Source of the DNA: an uncultured Eubacteriales bacterium
GTDB taxonomy: Bacteria > Bacillota > Clostridia > Oscillospirales > CAG-272
DNA: 26,395 nt
Direction of reading: 5' to 3'
Assembly (NCBI GenBank): GCA_934401725.1
Contig: CAKRSS010000028.1
Coordinates: 1 to 26,395 of the forward strand
The translations under genes and the position numbers were made by a program. How positions within the stretch are numbered: position 1 is the first letter of the stretch; every line of letters starts with the position of its first letter. The notes beneath the pieces are model-generated. The model saw only the letters and a list, made by a program, of their open reading frames with translations, searched no databases and was not told the origin of the DNA. This document shows positions 1-6,600 of this stretch, in pieces.

Positions 1-1562
1 CAACCGGGTAAATCGTAATATTCTGCTTGAGTGATAACATATCCGTGTTCGTCTGCAGCCCTTCTTGTGCTATGATTTACATAAAGCAAAGGCATTGTGA
101 GGTCTTCAAGGTTTGCGCAGTTTGAAAATGCTTTGTGCCCGATTGAGGTAACCTCGGGGGTGAGCACGATTTCCGCAACGTTTTTCAGATTTGCAAAGGC
201 ATAATCGCCGACCGCACCGCCGGTCACGGTCAGCTTTCTCAGGCTCGTCGGGATGGCGCCCGCTGCCTCGGCGTTGCTCGCATAGCCGAACAGATAGCCG
301 ACGTTCGTGTAGTTGCTCGTTGTGTAATCAGAGCCAAGGTAGGGCACGGTCAGCTCGGTGAGCCAGTGGCAGTCTTTCAGCGCGCCCTCTTTTATGTGGT
401 TGAACAGGGGCGAAATCTCGACCTTGGTCACGGTGCTGTCCAGCACGCCCGTGAGCATACAGAACTTCTGACCGTTCGGGAGGTTGTATTCATCGTCCAC
501 AACGTAGAGCAGGTTTTCAAAATCGGGCTTCAGCGTCCAGTCGGCATACAGGGTGATGTTGCCCGTGGTGCCGGCGGGGATGCCGTCCTCGCCGACGAAT
601 TCGCCGTAAGCGTTGTCATATCGCCAGCCGTTGAAGGTGTAATCGTACTTCGTGAGCGGCTGGAGATTTATCCAGTCCAGTACGGTGTAGGTGTCTTCGT
701 TTTGGTTCCAGACGCCCATGGTGTTTTTGTATGTGATAGAATATCTGTCGGCTTGCCACGTCGCAATCAGCGTGATATCGCCTGCCGTTGCGGTGTCCAC
801 CTCGGTGATTGCCTTCCATCCCTCGGCAGTGTCGACGCACCAGCCCATGAAGGTGTAGCCCTTGGCCGTGAGCGGCAGCAGCCTGATCTTGCCCGACGCC
901 GCCTCATACGAGACGGGGTTGGGGTTGTCGACGGCCACGTCGTCGGTTACACTATAATTATATGTAACGTTTACGCGCCCCTCGAGTATGTAGGTGGCGA
1001 GCTTGTCGGTTTTGTAGTTGAAGAAAAGCTGTGCGCTCGCGCCGTAGTGCAGCATGTCGCGCAGGGTGGCGACCAGCTTCTGGTCCGTCGTGCCCGCGAC
1101 GCCGTCGACAAGTCCCAGCTTGCGCTCGGCGTAGGTGCAGATGCTGTAATCCATGCTCGAGCCGTAATATGTCTGGCCGTCAACGGTGACGTAGGGCTGC
1201 GCCGTGACTATGTCTGTCATCTGCTTGGCGGAAAGCTCTGTGTACTCGGCGACGTAGCACTCGACACCGGCGATAGTCTCCTTGCGCAGCGACTTTATGT
1301 CGGCGTCGGCAGTCTCGGGTGTGCGGGTGGTCGTGCCCTCGCGCCAGATGAGCAGGCCGACGTCGGTGAGCGGGGCGTTATCCGCGCCGATGACCTCGAC
1401 TGCATACTCAATGTAGACCTGGTTGCCCATGATGAGGTTGCAGGCGTAAACCCGCACGGCGGGCTCGCCTGTCGCGCTGCCCTCGGTGGCACTGACTGTA
1501 AGTCCGAGCGCCAGCAGAATTACAACTGCCGCGATGGCAACGATTAAAATCTTCTTTTTCAT
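1..1562 (-). CDS. Secreted InlB-repeat / BspA-type LRR surface protein (3' end outside window)
   Basis: An open minus-strand frame begins at ATG 1562 and runs off the left edge without a stop, giving about 520 visible residues. Residues 1-25 form a signal peptide: MKKK, a hydrophobic core (ILIVAIAAVVILLALGL) and a likely cleavage site after VSA. Residues about 30-185 are an extracellular domain I cannot name. Residues about 200-330 hold two InlB B-type (Listeria-Bacteroides) repeats, recognisable by GYTFMGW and YTFNGWRYD, each ending in a TLxAxW strand. From about 335 to the edge are BspA-type leucine-rich repeats (SIGHKAFSNCANLEDL). Such proteins are usually exported and cell-wall-associated or adhesive; that role is inferred. 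The Shine-Dalgarno is a run of seven G just upstream. The gene starts 2 bases after a small peptide gene and shares its promoter. An anchor may lie in the missing C-terminus. Confidence 0.85.
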   Translation of the reverse strand, partial: MKKKILIVAIAAVVILLALGLTVSATEGSATGEPAVRVYACNLIMGNQVYIEYAVEVIGADNAPLTDVGLLIWREGTTTRTPETADADIKSLRKETIAGVECYVAEYTELSAKQMTDIVTAQPYVTVDGQTYYGSSMDYSICTYAERKLGLVDGVAGTTDQKLVATLRDMLHYGASAQLFFNYKTDKLATYILEGRVNVTYNYSVTDDVAVDNPNPVSYEAASGKIRLLPLTAKGYTFMGWCVDTAEGWKAITEVDTATAGDITLIATWQADRYSITYKNTMGVWNQNEDTYTVLDWINLQPLTKYDYTFNGWRYDNAYGEFVGEDGIPAGTTGNITLYADWTLKPDFENLLYVVDDEYNLPNGQKFCMLTGVLDSTVTKVEISPLFNHIKEGALKDCHWLTELTVPYLGSDYTTSNYTNVGYLFGYASNAEAAGAIPTSLRKLTVTGGAVGDYAFANLKNVAEIVLTPEVTSIGHKAFSNCANLEDLTMPLLYVNHSTRRAADEHGYVITQAEYYDLPG

Positions 1563-1564
1563 GC

Positions 1565-1681
1565 TTAGAACCCCCCCTGCGGTTTAATAATATCCCACTC
1601 GCCCTCGTTCGAATAGGCTATAACATCTACTGCTTCAACGGAGATGACAGTGATTTTCGGAGCCTGGTATTCAGTCTTCAA
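1565..1681 (-). CDS. Small DVI-motif peptide, 38 aa, TTG start
   Basis: This short gene starts at TTG (1681), preceded by GAAAGGAGA at good spacing, and ends at TAA 1565-1567, two bases before the ATG of the surface protein. The product begins MKTEYQAPKITVISVEAVDV, continues through IAYS and an acidic/Trp stretch (EGEWD), and ends QGGF. It has no signal peptide, membrane segment or cysteines. It resembles the 51-residue peptide at 7884-8039: both share Y-x-x-P-x-I-T, an acidic residue, then D-V-I-x-x-S. Short peptides with a similar 'YxKPxI..DVI..S' core occur, to my recollection, in many Clostridia as uncharacterised proteins. Conservation, the Shine-Dalgarno, a consensus promoter and operon position support it as real. 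Function is unknown; a precursor peptide, chaperone or regulator of the neighbouring secreted protein are all only possibilities. Confidence 0.7.
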   Translation of the reverse strand: MKTEYQAPKITVISVEAVDVIAYSNEGEWDIIKPQGGF

Positions 1682-1739
1682 ATTCTGTCTCCTTTCGGGA
1701 TTTTTTTCGATTTACAGATAAAAGTAAACGATTGATTAT

Positions 1740-1768
1740 ATTATACAGTATACGCGGCAATATGTCAA
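1740..1768 (-). promoter_or_regulatory. SigA-type promoter for the small peptide/surface protein operon
   Basis: Read on the minus strand, a perfect TTGACA (1763-1768) is followed after 17 bases by a perfect TATAAT (1740-1745). Transcription would begin near 1733 and give a leader of about 50 bases before the TTG start. Confidence 0.85.
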
Positions 1769-1804
1769 GGGGTCAGGCACATTTCCCGCTGTCCGCATTT
1801 ACAC

Positions 1805-1833
1805 TTGACAAAAACCGCAGGATGGGGTATAAT
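1805..1833 (+). promoter_or_regulatory. SigA-type promoter for the 1875 gene
   Basis: TTGACA (1805-1810), a 17-base spacer and TATAAT (1828-1833), all matching consensus. It lies 37 bases from the opposed minus-strand promoter and about 40 bases upstream of the oxidoreductase ATG. Confidence 0.85.
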
Positions 1834-1874
1834 CATACTGATAAAATATTGTTAGCTCCGAAAGGAAGTCAATC

Positions 1875-3044
1875 ATGGAAAACGATGCAAAAATCCTTGA
1901 CCTGTTCAAGGATGCTCCCGGAGAGGGAGGCTTCAGACTCGGCACGTGGGGACGCAAAATCCGCATCGGCTTTATCGGCACGGGCGGCATTGCAAACTCG
2001 CACATAAAGGCCTACCTCCAGTTCCCGGAGGTCGAAATCGTCGCGGGAGCCGACCTCATCCCCGGCAAGGCGGCGGCCTTCTTCGAAAAGTACGGCCTCG
2101 AGGGCGTCCGCACCTACACCGACTACAAGCAGATGATAGCCGAGTGCGAGCTTGACGCCGTTTCCATCTGCACATACAACCGCCAGCACGCCGTCCCGGC
2201 CATGTACGCCATGGAGCACGGGCTGCACGTGCTGCTCGAGAAGCCCATGACGGTCACTCTTGACGAGGCCGTCGAGCTGTGCCGCGTCGAGAAGCGCACG
2301 GGCAAGATACTTTCAATCGGCTTCCAGCCCCGCTTTGACCCCAACATGCAGATGATAGGCAAGATATTCCGTTCGGGCGTGCTGGGCAAGATATACTACA
2401 TCCAGACCGGCGGCGGACGCCGTCACGGCATCCCCGTCAGCCGCGGCGACACCTTCATACGCAACGACACGGCGGGTGTGGGCGCGGTCGGCGACATCGG
2501 CTGCTACTCGCTCGATATGATTCTCAACGCGCTGGGCTACCCCCGCCCGCTGACAATTTCGGGCTATACATCCGCCTTCTTCGGCCAGAACCCGGCCTAC
2601 TACGCGACTCATCCCGAGTACGCGCAGGAGTTCGGCGTTGACGACTTTTCGGCGGCATTCATTCGTCTCGAGGGCGACATCGTGCTCGACTTCCGCATTT
2701 CCTGGGCCATGAATATGGACACCGCGGGCGACACCATAGTGCTCGGCACCAAGGGCGGCCTGCGCATCCCCTCCACCGAGTGTTGGAACGGCAGTGTCGG
2801 CGGCCCCATGAAGATTTATACCGAGGTTGCGGGCGAGCAGGTCGAATACGAGATACCCGTGCTCCAGCTCAAGGGACTCGGCCGCGTCGAGCGCAAGGTC
2901 GGCTCCTTCCTTGACGCCGTGGTGAACGGCGGAACGGCACCCGTGCCCACCTCGCAGATTCTCATAAATCAGGCCATCATTTCGGGCATCGTCGAGTCCG
3001 CGCACACCGGACGCGAGATAAAGATTGAAATTCCCGAGATATGA
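1875..3044 (+). CDS. Gfo/Idh/MocA family NAD(P)-dependent oxidoreductase
   Basis: A 389-residue cytoplasmic dehydrogenase. The Rossmann dinucleotide motif GFIGTGGIANSH lies at residues 32-43, preceded by a roughly 28-residue N-terminal extension. The family EKP motif, whose Lys is the usual catalytic residue, is at about 122-124 (LLEKPM). The C-terminal half is the alpha/beta substrate domain with GDIGCYSLD at about 206-214; here Tyr occupies the region where many relatives carry the catalytic His. Family members oxidise or reduce sugars, inositols or related polyols; the substrate cannot be read from the sequence. The ATG at 1875 is supported by AGGAAG about 8 bases upstream and a consensus promoter. 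Its stop overlaps the thymidylate kinase start by 4 bases (ATGA), implying translational coupling. The pairing with a nucleotide kinase is not functionally obvious. Confidence 0.93.
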   Translation: MENDAKILDLFKDAPGEGGFRLGTWGRKIRIGFIGTGGIANSHIKAYLQFPEVEIVAGADLIPGKAAAFFEKYGLEGVRTYTDYKQMIAECELDAVSICTYNRQHAVPAMYAMEHGLHVLLEKPMTVTLDEAVELCRVEKRTGKILSIGFQPRFDPNMQMIGKIFRSGVLGKIYYIQTGGGRRHGIPVSRGDTFIRNDTAGVGAVGDIGCYSLDMILNALGYPRPLTISGYTSAFFGQNPAYYATHPEYAQEFGVDDFSAAFIRLEGDIVLDFRISWAMNMDTAGDTIVLGTKGGLRIPSTECWNGSVGGPMKIYTEVAGEQVEYEIPVLQLKGLGRVERKVGSFLDAVVNGGTAPVPTSQILINQAIISGIVESAHTGREIKIEIPEI

Positions 3045-3661
3045 GCGGAAAGTTTATAGTAATCGAGGGCCTCGACGGCTCGGGCAAGACCACACAGCTG
3101 AACCTGCTCGCCGACTACCTGCGCGGGCGGGGCAGACGCGTCTTTCTGACGCGCGAGCCGACAGAGTCGGTCAGCGGCGGCCTGCTTCGCGACGCGCTCT
3201 CGGGCGAGACACGGCGCACACCGGGCGAAATGGCCGCGCTGTTCGTCCTTGACCGCATTCATCACAACCAGAGCCCCGTCTCGGGCATCGAAAAAATGCT
3301 CGCCGACGGCTACGACGTCCTCTGCGACCGCTACTACTATTCGTCGCTGGCCTATCAGGGGACGCTCACCGACTTCGAGTGGGTGCGCCGAATGAACGTC
3401 GACTGCCCCGAGATACGCCACCCCGACCTCTGCGTTTTCCTTGACACCGATGTGGACGTCTGCCTCGGCCGTATCGGCGCGAACCGCGCCACCACCGAGA
3501 TATACGAGCGCAGGGATACCCTCGCGGATGTCAGGAAAAACTATTTTCACGTACTGAACTCGCTCGACGACAATGTCGCCGTGATCGTTGACAACGGCGG
3601 CGACATAGAATGCGTCGCCACAGCCATACGCGGCGTCATTGATCCCGTTTTCGGATTCTGA
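3041..3661 (+). CDS. tmk: Thymidylate kinase (dTMP kinase)
   Basis: A 206-residue P-loop kinase, normal length for bacterial dTMP kinase, which converts dTMP to dTDP with ATP in the cytoplasm. Walker A is GLDGSGKTTQ at residues 10-19. The dTMP-binding motif REPT is at 38-41, the DRY motif with SSLAYQG at 96-107, and the lid region is around RIGANRATTEIYERRD near 145-165. The start overlaps the preceding stop by 4 bases, so translation is probably coupled. Identity rests on the combination of the P-loop with REPT and DRY-SSxAYQ. The C-terminal tail is short and unremarkable. A related deoxynucleoside or dNMP kinase is a remote alternative. Confidence 0.93.
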   Translation: MSGKFIVIEGLDGSGKTTQLNLLADYLRGRGRRVFLTREPTESVSGGLLRDALSGETRRTPGEMAALFVLDRIHHNQSPVSGIEKMLADGYDVLCDRYYYSSLAYQGTLTDFEWVRRMNVDCPEIRHPDLCVFLDTDVDVCLGRIGANRATTEIYERRDTLADVRKNYFHVLNSLDDNVAVIVDNGGDIECVATAIRGVIDPVFGF

Positions 3662-3695
3662 ACACATCACCATATACAATAAGGAGGAAAAAATC

Positions 3696-4115
3696 ATGTT
3701 CATCGAAAGATTTTTCGCACCTGCTCCGCCCAAGAAGAAGCATACCGCGCTCAAGATCGCCGGTATCGTCTCGGCGGTGCTGCTCACGCCCGTTGCCTTC
3801 ACCTGCAACAAAAAGCGCAAGACCTGGGGCTTCGGCGGCCTGCTTTACAGCGTCACCAAGACTCCGTCCGAGACCCGCGAGGGCAAGTTTGAGTACACAA
3901 TCACGCTGCCGGGCATCGGCTTTATCGTCAAGACCTGGCGTCGCGCCGCGCGCATACTCAGTATAACCTGCTGCACCCGCAAGGCCAAGCGCGCCGGGAA
4001 GAGAGACATCTGCGATTGCTGCGACTGCTGCGACATGGCAGGCGAGGACTTCGTCGACATTTACGAGCACCCCGTCGACCCCACCGTCGAGGTCGCCGAC
4101 ACCGAGGAAAACTGA
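3696..4115 (+). CDS. Uncharacterised cysteine-rich membrane-associated protein
   Basis: A 139-residue protein I do not recognise. I chose ATG 3696 because it follows a perfect AAGGAGG 6-8 bases upstream; an in-frame ATG at 3639 would overlap tmk and lacks a ribosome site. A basic stretch (PPKKK, residues about 11-15) precedes one hydrophobic segment at roughly 18-34 (LKIAGIVSAVLLTPVAF), so it could be a single-pass membrane protein or carry an uncleaved signal. The middle is basic and Tyr/Trp-containing. Near the C-terminus is a dense acidic Cys motif, CDCCDCCD, followed by an acidic tail. The cysteine cluster suggests metal or redox chemistry, but this is inference. It lies in a same-strand run between tmk and cysS. 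Confidence 0.75.
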   Translation: MFIERFFAPAPPKKKHTALKIAGIVSAVLLTPVAFTCNKKRKTWGFGGLLYSVTKTPSETREGKFEYTITLPGIGFIVKTWRRAARILSITCCTRKAKRAGKRDICDCCDCCDMAGEDFVDIYEHPVDPTVEVADTEEN

Positions 4116-4128
4116 CGACTAAATCAGA

Positions 4129-4161
4129 ACAGCCGGCGGAGCAGCAGTGCCCGCCGGCTGT
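4129..4161 (+). promoter_or_regulatory. GC-rich hairpin in the cysS leader
   Basis: A perfect 11-bp stem, ACAGCCGGCGG (4129-4139) with CCGCCGGCTGT (4151-4161), and an 11-base loop. There is no U-tract; instead AAAGG, the likely cysS ribosome site, follows within a few bases. It could terminate weakly, stabilise an mRNA end or affect cysS translation. No T-box motifs are visible. Confidence 0.5.
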
Positions 4162-4178
4162 CGAAAGGCTGAAACAAT

Positions 4179-5606
4179 ATGCAGATTTACAATTCTCTCA
4201 CGAGAACAAAGGAAACTCTCGTTCCCGTCGAGCCCGGCAAGATCAAGATGTACACCTGCGGCCCGACCGTCTATCACTACGCCCACATAGGCAACCTCCG
4301 CACCTATATCATGGAGGACGTGCTCGACAAGTACCTGCGCTACACCGGGCTTGACGTCAGGCGCGTCATGAACATCACCGACGTCGGCCATCTTACCTCC
4401 GACGCCGACACCGGCGAGGATAAAATGCTCAAGGGCGCGCGCCGCGAGCACAAGACCGTCATGGAGATAGCCAAGTTCTACACCGACGCTTTCTTCGACG
4501 ACTGCAAAAAGCTCAACATCCGCACCCCCGAGGTCGTCCAGCCCGCGACCGGCTGCATCGAGGACTTCATCCGCGTGACGCAGTCTCTCATCGACAAGGG
4601 CTACGCCTATCTCTCTGGCGGAAACGTCTATTTCGACATCTCAAAGCTTAAGCAGTACCACGTCTTCCACGACTTCAACGAGGACGACCTCGAGGTCGGC
4701 GTCCGTGAGGGCGTGACGGAGGACACGAGCAAGCGCAACCCGGCGGACTTCGCACTGTGGTTCACCAAGTCCAAGTTCGACGATCAGGAGCTCAAATGGG
4801 ACAGCCCGTGGGGCGTCGGTTATCCCGGCTGGCACATCGAGTGCTCCTGCATAAGCATGAAATACCTGGGCGAGTACCTCGATATACACTGCGGTGGTAT
4901 CGATAACGCTTTCCCTCACCATACAAACGAAATCGCGCAGAGCGAGGCCTACCTCGGGCATAAGTGGTGCAACGTGTGGTTCCATGTCTACCACCTCAAC
5001 ACCGGCTCGGGCAAAATGAGCAAGTCCAAGGGCGAGTTTCTGACCGTCTCGCTGCTCGAGAGCAAGGGTTACGACCCACTGGCCTACCGCTTTTTCTGCC
5101 TGCAATCGCACTACCGCAAGTCGCTGGTCTTCACATACGAAAACCTCGATAACGCCGCAACGGCGTATTCCAAGCTGGTCGCGCGCGTCGCGGCGCTGCG
5201 TCCCGCCGAGGGCGAGCAGGTCGACGCCGAGGCGTTCGGGAGGCTGAAGTCCGGCTTCACTGCCGCGCTCGACAACGACCTCAACACCTCGCTTGCCGTG
5301 ACCGCACTGTACGACGTCCTCAAGGCCGACACCGGCGCTGCCACCAAGCTGGCGCTTATCGAAGACTTTGACCGAGTCCTCTCGCTTGACCTCATCGCCG
5401 CAGGGGAGCGGCTGCGCGAGAAATCCGAGTCCGCCCCCGCCGCCGACGACCCGCGCGCAGCCTCCATTCTGGAGCGCATCTCTGCCCGCGCCGCCGCCAA
5501 GAAGGCCAAAAACTACGCCGAGGCCGACCGTATCCGCGCCGAGCTGGCCGCCGAGGGCGTGACGCTCGTCGATACCCCGCAGGGCACGACGTATAAGCTC
5601 GACTGA
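4179..5606 (+). CDS. cysS: Cysteinyl-tRNA synthetase
   Basis: A 475-residue class I aminoacyl-tRNA synthetase that charges tRNA-Cys in the cytoplasm; the usual length is about 465. The N-terminus carries CGPTVYHYAHIGNLR, containing the HIGH-type motif (HIGN, residues 36-39) and Cys27, one of the zinc ligands that discriminate cysteine. Further zinc-site residues are visible in WHIECSC (about 218-224) and FPHHTNE (about 245-251). The KMSKS loop is exact at 279-283. The C-terminal third is the helical anticodon-binding region, ending in the typical KNYAEADRIR segment. The ATG at 4179 follows a modest AAAGG and a strong hairpin. GtrA starts one base after its stop, so they are probably co-transcribed. 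Confidence 0.97.
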   Translation: MQIYNSLTRTKETLVPVEPGKIKMYTCGPTVYHYAHIGNLRTYIMEDVLDKYLRYTGLDVRRVMNITDVGHLTSDADTGEDKMLKGARREHKTVMEIAKFYTDAFFDDCKKLNIRTPEVVQPATGCIEDFIRVTQSLIDKGYAYLSGGNVYFDISKLKQYHVFHDFNEDDLEVGVREGVTEDTSKRNPADFALWFTKSKFDDQELKWDSPWGVGYPGWHIECSCISMKYLGEYLDIHCGGIDNAFPHHTNEIAQSEAYLGHKWCNVWFHVYHLNTGSGKMSKSKGEFLTVSLLESKGYDPLAYRFFCLQSHYRKSLVFTYENLDNAATAYSKLVARVAALRPAEGEQVDAEAFGRLKSGFTAALDNDLNTSLAVTALYDVLKADTGAATKLALIEDFDRVLSLDLIAAGERLREKSESAPAADDPRAASILERISARAAAKKAKNYAEADRIRAELAAEGVTLVDTPQGTTYKLD

Positions 5607-5607
5607 C

Positions 5608-6138
5608 ATGGTGGAAAGCAGTAAAAAGTATGGCCTTGCCGCTGAAATCGGACGCTATCTTCTCTTCGGTGTTCTGACGACGGTGGTGGCCATGTTGTCG
5701 AATTTCGGCATCCTTTGGGGCGGCCAGCGCATTTTCGACATCACCGATACCGCCTCGGGACGCTATTTCGCGCTCTATTCGGTGGCTAAGGTCGTGTCCT
5801 GGCTGTGCGCCGTGCTGTTCGCTTTTTTCACGAATAAAAAGTGGGTGTTCCACGACGAGCGCAACGAGGGACGCGACGTGGCGCGTCAGCTCTGCACTTT
5901 CGCGGGCGGACGCCTCGTCACGCTCGGCCTCGACTATCTGATCAACTACCTCATGCTGCTCGCCATGGGTGCGCTGTCGCTTTCCTTCCTCGACGGACTG
6001 TTCGGCATCACGCTTGCAAAGAACAACGAGATGATCGCCTGGGTTGTCACGCAGGTCGCTGTGGTGGTTTCGAACTATTTTATATCGAAACTGTTCGTTT
6101 TCCGCCGCGCCCGCACGGATGGGAAAGAGGAGAAATGA
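5608..6138 (+). CDS. GtrA-family integral membrane protein
   Basis: A 176-residue protein with four hydrophobic segments (about residues 16-36, 52-75, 105-130 and 138-158). GtrA motifs are visible: RYLLFGVLTTVVAMLSNF near the N-terminus, FTNKKWVFHDE after helix 2, and VSNYFISKLFVFR at the C-terminal helix. GtrA-like proteins are thought to move or flip undecaprenyl-linked sugars for cell-surface glycan synthesis; no glycosyltransferase partner is present here, so the specific role is unknown. The gene begins one base after the cysS stop. No separate promoter is visible and no hairpin follows directly. A tRNA promoter lies just downstream, so this appears to be the last gene of the block. Confidence 0.88.
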   Translation: MVESSKKYGLAAEIGRYLLFGVLTTVVAMLSNFGILWGGQRIFDITDTASGRYFALYSVAKVVSWLCAVLFAFFTNKKWVFHDERNEGRDVARQLCTFAGGRLVTLGLDYLINYLMLLAMGALSLSFLDGLFGITLAKNNEMIAWVVTQVAVVVSNYFISKLFVFRRARTDGKEEK

Positions 6139-6166
6139 AATTTTGAACAGTATTTTGAAAAAGGTA

Positions 6167-6195
6167 TTGACATCGGGGTAATTTTATATTATAAT
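6167..6195 (+). promoter_or_regulatory. SigA-type promoter of tRNA-Ser
   Basis: TTGACA (6167-6172), 17-base spacer, TATAAT (6190-6195): a full consensus promoter about 43 bases upstream of the mature tRNA 5' end. Confidence 0.88.
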
Positions 6196-6200
6196 ATTAA

Positions 6201-6233
6201 CCGCGCCGACCGAGATAACGGCAATCGGCGCGG
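6201..6233 (+). other. Hairpin in the 5' leader of pre-tRNA-Ser
   Basis: A perfect 9-bp stem, CCGCGCCGA (6201-6209) with TCGGCGCGG (6225-6233), and a 15-base loop, lying between the promoter and the mature tRNA. It would be removed by RNase P and may help to keep the leader from pairing with the tRNA. Confidence 0.5.
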
Positions 6234-6237
6234 GTAC

Positions 6238-6328
6238 GGAGAAGTACTCAAGTGGCCGAAGAGGCGCCCCTGCTAAGGGTGTAGTCCGGGTAACCGGAGC
6301 GAGAGTTCAAATCTCTCCTTCTCCGCCA
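6238..6328 (+). tRNA. tRNA-Ser (anticodon GCT), CCA encoded
   Basis: Acceptor stem GGAGAAG (6238-6244) pairs with CTTCTCC (6318-6324), discriminator G at 6325, encoded CCA at 6326-6328. The anticodon loop reads CTGCTAA, so the anticodon is GCT, which reads AGC/AGT Ser codons. A long variable arm with a CCGG-GTAA-CCGG stem marks it as class II, and the T arm is GAGAG-TTCAAAT-CTCTC. A consensus promoter lies upstream and a terminator directly downstream, so it is a single-tRNA transcription unit. Confidence 0.97.
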
Positions 6329-6330
6329 AA

Positions 6331-6367
6331 AAGTGGGTGCAGGGACTTGTCCCTGCACCCACTTTTT
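6331..6367 (+). terminator. Rho-independent terminator of tRNA-Ser
   Basis: An inverted repeat of up to 16 bases per arm (6331-6346 and 6349-6364) begins two bases after the tRNA CCA end. It contains GTGGGTGCAGGGAC in the 5' arm and ends in a run of five T (6363-6367). Confidence 0.88.
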
Positions 6368-6394
6368 CGCTGAAAAGCATGATGCCAAACTCTC

Positions 6395-6600
6395 TCAATT
6401 TTGCGAAGCAAAATTGATTATTTTGCGGCCGGGAGTGTGGGAAGACGGTTCAGCCGTGCGACGCCGCAAAATGTGGTTCACAATATCTCTTTTTCCCGCC
6501 ACACTTGTGGCGGAGGGAAAAAGCTGTCCCGGTTTGGACTTTTTTAATCGCATGCAACCGTTTTCAGCCCCCGCTCCGCCGGAAGCGCGGGCTATGTTGC
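6395..6600 (+). repeat. Cluster of palindromes upstream of the cohesin/LRR gene
   Basis: Successive hairpins are visible: CAATTTTGC-GAA-GCAAAATTG (about 6396-6416), a TTTTGCGGC/GCCGCAAAA pair (about 6421-6471), a CTTTTTCCC...GGGAAAAAG structure containing GCCAC-ACTT-GTGGC (about 6489-6524), and an AGCCC-CGCT/AGCG-CGGGCT pair (about 6568-6595). No plausible gene or promoter is seen in this stretch. The pattern resembles mobile palindromic intergenic DNA and runs directly into the next coding frame. Confidence 0.55.

Noticed and set aside
366..1547. Long plus-strand frame opposite the InlB/LRR gene
   Set aside because: The minus-strand frame has a signal peptide, known repeats, ribosome site and promoter; the plus frame has none.
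1732..2007. A 91-codon plus-strand frame overlapping the promoter region
   Set aside because: It covers both promoters and the start of the oxidoreductase gene in another frame.
4116..4178. T-box riboswitch for cysS
   Set aside because: The leader is only about 60 bases and lacks the T-box sequence and specifier structure.
6238..6367. tRNA-Ser as an integration (att) site for a mobile element
   Set aside because: No integrase and no second copy of the tRNA 3' end were seen in the window.
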